64,000 bases of DNA from CAYRNR01 sp964425605 (GTDB lineage Bacteria > Myxococcota_A > UBA796 > UBA9615 > CAYRNR01). Position numbers and translations under genes: made by a program. Of the stretch, positions 62,464 to 64,000 are shown in pieces; within the stretch, counting starts at the first letter, position 1; each line of letters opens with the position of its first letter. The notes under the pieces are model-generated. The model saw only the letters and a list, made by a program, of their open reading frames with translations. It was not told the origin of the DNA and ran no database searches. The DNA is taken from NCBI GenBank assembly GCA_964425605.1, contig CAYRNR010000031.1:1-64000 (forward strand). Direction: 5' to 3'.

Positions 62464-63051
62464 CTACTCGTCCACGGGCATCATGAACAGCATCGACGCG
62501 TCCACGCCCAGCGACGCCAGGCAGCGGTCGTAGCGCTCGTCCAGGGGCATCTGGAAGACCGTGTCGGCGTCCAGGGGCAGCACGATCCACGAGCCCTCGG
62601 TGATCTCCTTGTCGAGCTGGCCCGGACCCCAGCCGGCGTAGCCCAGGTACAGGGACCAGTCGTCCTTGCGGCGCGAGGCGAGCTTGGTCAACACCTCCAG
62701 GGAGCCGGAGATGCGCACCTCGGTGGAGACGTCGATGGCCTCGGTGGTGTGGTCGGCCAGCCCGGTGCGGAAGACCAGGGTCCCGCGCGAGGGTTCCACC
62801 GGGCCACCCCACATGACCGTCTTGACCGCGTCGACGGGCAGCTCCAGGTCCAGCTCCTCGAGCACCGCGTCGAGCTTGACGTCCGTGGACCGGTTGATCA
62901 CCACCCCCATGGCACCGTCGGCCTCGTGCCGGCACAGCAGCACCACGGTGCGCGAGAAGAACGGATCGTTGAGCTGGGGAGAGGCCACGAGCAGCCCCGG
63001 ACCGATCACGTCCATGCCCCGAGTGATGTCTTCTGCGTCGCGCTGAGTCAT
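62464..63051 (-). CDS. YqgE/AlgH family protein
   Basis: 195 residues, normal for the family. Hallmarks: LLVASPQLNDPFFSRTVVLLCRH at the N-terminus, GAMGVVINR, MWGGPV and LYLGYAGWGPGQL. The family (DUF179) is soluble and widespread; its member AlgH was tied to alginate regulation in Pseudomonas, but the molecular role is not settled. The start at 63051 fits the family N-terminus MTQRDAEDITRGMDVIGPGLL. Confidence 0.93.
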   Translation of the reverse strand: MTQRDAEDITRGMDVIGPGLLVASPQLNDPFFSRTVVLLCRHEADGAMGVVINRSTDVKLDAVLEELDLELPVDAVKTVMWGGPVEPSRGTLVFRTGLADHTTEAIDVSTEVRISGSLEVLTKLASRRKDDWSLYLGYAGWGPGQLDKEITEGSWIVLPLDADTVFQMPLDERYDRCLASLGVDASMLFMMPVDE

Positions 63052-63133
63052 GTTTGGCCGTCCAGCTTCCCTCCTTAGTCTGGCGTATGGAGGGGCACCT
63101 GGCAAGGTGGGCAGCCGGTCCCGGCGGGGTCGA

Positions 63134-64000
63134 TCACAAGGCGCGTTCGGTGAGGTCGACGCGCACGTCCAGGGGCTGATCCGTGGCCAGATCCAGCTCC
63201 ATCTCGTGGGGATCGATCTGCGCGTGGACCACCCGCAGCGTGGCCCGGCCGCCGCCGGCAGGTGGCCGCACGTCGCCGAGGTGGAACCGGCCGTCCACGT
63301 CGGTGACGGCCGCGTGGCCGTGCTCCGCGACGAGCAGCGAGGCTCGCTCCCAGGGGTGGCGCTTGCAGGTCAGCTGAAGGACTCCGGACCCGGAGACCGC
63401 GCTGGTGGCCTCGCCCCCCGCGGGCAGGTCCGCGGAGAACACGACCTCGCCAGCGGCGTCGCGCGCCTCGTACTGGTGGGCCACGTCGTCGGTGCTGACC
63501 CAGTGCAGGGTGGCCCCGGCCGCGGCCACCGCCGCCCGGGGCTCGATCTGGCACGCCCGGCTGTGCAGCTCGACGGTCGAGGGGGCAGCGGTCTCGCCCA
63601 CGGCGCCCTCCACCCAGACCATCGCGTCGGCCAGGTGACCGTCGGTCACCCGGAGCATCCCGGCCACGTGTTCGGGGCAGCTGTGCCGGTCCACGGACGG
63701 GACCACCACCTCGTCGTGGAGCATGCCGCGGTAGGCCACGCTCCCCGCCACCTCCACGGCCGGCGGCGGCGGGGCAACGGTCGGAACCTCCACGGCCTCC
63801 TCGGCCTCCTCGGCCACAGCGTCGGCGGCCGGGTCCCGTGCCGGCTCCTGATCGGACGCCCCGGGCTGACGCACCTGGTACACACGGACACCCACGACGA
63901 CCAGCACGGCCAGCACCAGCAGGAACCAGTTGGAGTCGTACCAGGCCCCCGTCTTGTCGCGGCGGCCGCCCTTGCGGGTCGCCTTGCCGCGGGTCGCCTT
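63134..64000 (-). CDS. Membrane-anchored cupredoxin-like protein with carboxypeptidase-regulatory-type end (5' end outside the window)
   Basis: 288 codons within the window; the start lies to the right of 64000. The visible N-terminus is a basic Lys/Arg-rich tail, then a transmembrane helix (about 28-45 of the visible part, LLVLAVLVVVGVRVYQV) and an Ala/Glu/Pro spacer. The extracytoplasmic region has a plastocyanin/cupredoxin-like pattern: VAHQYEA, later LQLTCKRHPWERAS with the Cys and His of a type-1 copper site, then AVTDVDGRFHLGDVRPP, a regulatory-domain-like repeat. Such proteins carry electrons or bind copper in the periplasm; ligand geometry here is inferred. Confidence 0.72.
   Translation of the reverse strand, partial: KATRGKATRKGGRRDKTGAWYDSNWFLLVLAVLVVVGVRVYQVRQPGASDQEPARDPAADAVAEEAEEAVEVPTVAPPPPAVEVAGSVAYRGMLHDEVVVPSVDRHSCPEHVAGMLRVTDGHLADAMVWVEGAVGETAAPSTVELHSRACQIEPRAAVAAAGATLHWVSTDDVAHQYEARDAAGEVVFSADLPAGGEATSAVSGSGVLQLTCKRHPWERASLLVAEHGHAAVTDVDGRFHLGDVRPPAGGGRATLRVVHAQIDPHEMELDLATDQPLDVRVDLTERAL

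Overview
The window is very GC-rich (strong G/C preference at third codon positions) and looks like chromosomal DNA of a Myxococcota or other deltaproteobacterial-type Gram-negative. The signs are large secreted proteins built from MopE-type Cys/Asp repeats (CDGxDNDCDG), FG-GAP and thrombospondin-type-3 calcium repeats, a DUF4215 Cys-rich repeat, C-terminal tails of the MYXO-CTERM kind (Cys-rich patch, hydrophobic helix, Arg cluster), PilZ proteins, and many lipoproteins carrying poly-Asp spacers directly after the lipobox Cys. No tRNA, rRNA, CRISPR array, transposase or phage gene was found.

Layout. 1-11 kb: a double-PilZ membrane protein, two GH13 alpha-amylase-family lipoproteins, a DUF4143 ATPase and a MopE/FG-GAP lipoprotein. 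A palindrome, GTRACTC-N6-GAGYTAC, occurs three times here, twice just upstream of the two GH13 genes. 11-29 kb: an AAA ATPase with a nuclease-like C-terminus behind a promoter/operator, several MopE proteins (one with a thrombospondin-C-like domain, one with a lamin-tail domain), an MFS transporter, acyl-CoA-binding protein, an SGNH hydrolase and small membrane or hypothetical genes. 29-41.5 kb: a DExH helicase, a MopE protein ending in a C-type-lectin fold, a squalene-synthase-like enzyme, a MopE/beta-helix protein and a cyclophilin lipoprotein. 41.5-50 kb: an alpha/beta-hydrolase lipoprotein and a two-gene alpha-2-macroglobulin operon. 50-54.3 kb: a hairpin-rich intergenic repeat, a MopE/beta-helix lipoprotein, and a thioredoxin-fold lipoprotein whose first redox Cys codon is TGA, which is best read as selenocysteine. 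54.3-64 kb: a FadH-like dienoyl-CoA reductase, lipoproteins (PQQ-type propeller, RCC1-type propeller), a CHAP-like secreted hydrolase, ribosomal protein S21, a YqgE/AlgH protein and a membrane-anchored cupredoxin-like protein cut by the window end.

How the genes fit together. Most of the window encodes the cell envelope and cell surface: outer-membrane lipoproteins with acidic spacers carrying catalytic (amylase, hydrolase, deacetylase-like, thioredoxin, PPIase), adhesive (lectin, beta-helix, propeller) or metal-binding (MopE, TSP3) modules. Metabolic and housekeeping genes (squalene synthase, FadH, ACBP, helicase, S21) are scattered singly between them. The strongest discoveries are the selenoprotein with its candidate SECIS hairpin (53427-54296), the split thioester-less macroglobulin carrying TonB/AgmX-like and ExbD-like modules (43602-50122), the repeated palindromic operator, and a shared C-terminal module ending in Cys, one copy of which survives as an orphan gene fragment.
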